A DNA stretch of 64,000 bases, taken from positions 70,216-134,215 of the forward strand of contig NZ_FNJU01000005.1 of the NCBI RefSeq assembly GCF_900104555.1, written 5' to 3'. Under the pieces are notes generated by a model. The model saw only the letters and a program-made list of their open reading frames with translations, ran no database searches and was not told where the DNA came from. Of this stretch, positions 62,905 to 64,000 are shown piece by piece. Numbering within the stretch: position 1 is the first letter of the stretch; each line of letters opens with the position of its first letter. A program made the position numbers and the translations under genes. The stretch is from Litchfieldia salsa (GTDB lineage: Bacteria; Bacillota; Bacilli; Bacillales; Bacillaceae_L).

Positions 62905-63109
62905 GGTTGTTTTCTCAAAGTTTGTTGTTTTCGACATAAAACATTGAAATGGTAGTTACAAGCAGGCTGAATACACGTAGACTCCTGCGGGATCAGTGGC
63001 CAAAGTGAGACCCCACAGGAGCTTAGCGACGAGGAGGCTCATTGGTCACCCGCCGGACGCGGAGTGTATTCAGCCTGCGGCTTTAGAAGCAACAATCCAT
63101 ATAAAAACC
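62905..63109 (+). repeat. MITE-like repeat, type A
   Basis: It matches the 31556-31762 element over its length, with the same GGTTGTTTTCTCAAAG start, core palindromes (CTCCTGCGGGA, CCCGCCGGACGCGGAG) and GCGGCTTTA end. The flanks AAATAAAA (62897-62904) and ATATAAAA (63110-63117) differ at one base and look like an aged 8-bp target duplication. Confidence 0.82.
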
Positions 63110-63176
63110 ATATAAAAAAAAGCGAATTCCCCATAAGTATCAGCACTTATAGAAAAATCGCGTATAATATCAGTTA

Positions 63177-64000
63177 TTAATAATACTCATAAATATAAGG
63201 CTCTTTAGGTTGATCTATTAACTCTAACTCAGTAATTTGTAAGTATGGTAACGGCCAATCGTTATAGGTGATTTGAGAAATAGTACCCTTTGCTCTTACC
63301 CATTGATCATTTTCCAAGTCCTTGGTCATTTCTCCTGTTGATAATGTCCCATAAATAGACGCATCTGCTACACAGCAAGAAAGTCCAAATCTTGCTATAA
63401 CCACTTGATTTTCTGTAAAGTCTTCTTCTCGATAAATAAAACCAACAATTTCTAACTCTTTTCCGACAAACTGATCCACATTAACATCAATAATATTCAT
63501 GATTGGAATATACTTATCATCTTCTACTACAATCTTATCCTTTTGAAGAAGTTCTTCTTTTAATACATCGTAATATTCAGCAGGGGGTTCCTGTACCTCG
63601 AAGCCTTCTGGATGCTCTAACGGGGGCCCTTCAACACCTGCAATCTCTTGATCTAAATTCTCCATATATTCATCTGGGTTTTTTAAATATTCTTCTGCTC
63701 GTGATGTATCACTTTGTTCAAGTGCCTTAGCTTCTTCAGGACTAGGGGGCTTCGTATAAAGTCCTGAACCATACTTAATCCCTCTCTTTTCAATCACAGA
63801 ACTGTCTAATACATTATTAGAGAACATAAAGCCTGTGACTACTGGAATAATAAACAGAGAATAAAGAAGGATAGACTTTATTGATGAACCTTTCACATGG
63901 TGGTCTGCACCACAATCACAGTGGACGTCATCTACCTTTTTACTACCACTTCTCCAGATTTGTATAACTCCCATTAACAAGAAGGTTCCAGTTGCAAAAT
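63177..64000 (-). CDS. YcgQ-like TIGR03943/DUF1980 membrane protein (partial)
   Basis: The frame is open to the window edge, so the N-terminus is missing. The visible 270-plus residues contain a membrane helix at the edge, a metal-ligand-like loop DDVHCDCGADHHVKG, a second helix (SILLYSLFIIPVVTGFMF) and an external domain with FGLSCCVADASIYGTL (about residue 205). This resembles B. subtilis YcgQ, which pairs with the permease YcgR upstream of YcgT. The same order here (YcgQ-like then YcgT-like) supports conserved synteny. Its function is unknown; the family has been linked to metal handling or transport. Confidence 0.8.
   Translation of the reverse strand, partial: FATGTFLLMGVIQIWRSGSKKVDDVHCDCGADHHVKGSSIKSILLYSLFIIPVVTGFMFSNNVLDSSVIEKRGIKYGSGLYTKPPSPEEAKALEQSDTSRAEEYLKNPDEYMENLDQEIAGVEGPPLEHPEGFEVQEPPAEYYDVLKEELLQKDKIVVEDDKYIPIMNIIDVNVDQFVGKELEIVGFIYREEDFTENQVVIARFGLSCCVADASIYGTLSTGEMTKDLENDQWVRAKGTISQITYNDWPLPYLQITELELIDQPKEPYIYEYY

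Overview
The window is a chromosomal segment of a low-GC, Gram-positive, spore-forming Bacillaceae bacterium. The reasons are: a hemE-hemH-hemY operon next to pbpF and hmoB in the Bacillus subtilis arrangement; strong AGGAGG ribosome sites with frequent TTG and GTG starts; class III fructose-bisphosphatase; spore-type proteins (CotF-like, DUF3231, manganese catalase); DUF1002; and a PbuE-type purine exporter behind an adenine riboswitch. I cannot assign a species. No rRNA, tRNA, CRISPR array or prophage was seen.

Layout. 0-7 kb: two tandem 51-bp hairpin repeats at the left edge, then heme synthesis (hemE, hemH, hemY) and pbpF on the minus strand, with the heme-degrading monooxygenase hmoB divergent. 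7-14.3 kb: a DedA protein and a large membrane transporter. The last ~73 codons of the transporter, with its terminator, recur about 4.6 kb downstream as an orphan fragment. Between the copies lie a GH105 hydrolase, a MATE pump and an AraC regulator, so this looks like an inserted accessory block. 14.4-25.3 kb: a flavin oxidoreductase with a DUF3231 protein, a GH13 alpha-glucosidase, a PLA2-like small protein, an RpiR regulator, adenine riboswitch plus pbuE, fbp, an EamA transporter and a nitroreductase operon. 25.3-46.2 kb: YibE/F pair, YtkA-like lipoprotein with a PepSY membrane protein, CotF-like, DsrE-like, YetF-like, DUF1002, Mn catalase, chemoreceptor, an Fur-controlled protein resembling PD-(D/E)XK nucleases, LysM protein, TraB-like protein, RND pump, LtaS-type synthase and heme O synthase. 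MITE-like repeats, some with visible 8-bp target duplications, are scattered through this part.

47-60.7 kb is one 14-gene minus-strand cobamide operon. It has a near-consensus promoter, a cobalamin riboswitch and an attenuator, followed by btuF, btuC, a btuD-cbiZ fusion, cbiA, cobT, cobO, cbiP, cbiB, cobD, cobU, cobS, cobC, a second CobU-like gene and a signal-less BtuF-like gene. Together these import corrinoids, remodel them and carry out amidation and nucleotide-loop assembly; no corrin-ring genes are present here. The two CobU-like proteins look degenerate in complementary regions, which is the most interesting biological lead. 60.7-64 kb: a small membrane protein, an Fur-regulated DUF2325 protein, an Fur-regulated ferredoxin-NADP reductase (YcgT-like) and a YcgQ-like gene cut by the right edge.

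Coordinates are mine by reading. Starts were moved to the codon behind the best ribosome site where the longest reading frame was clearly too long.
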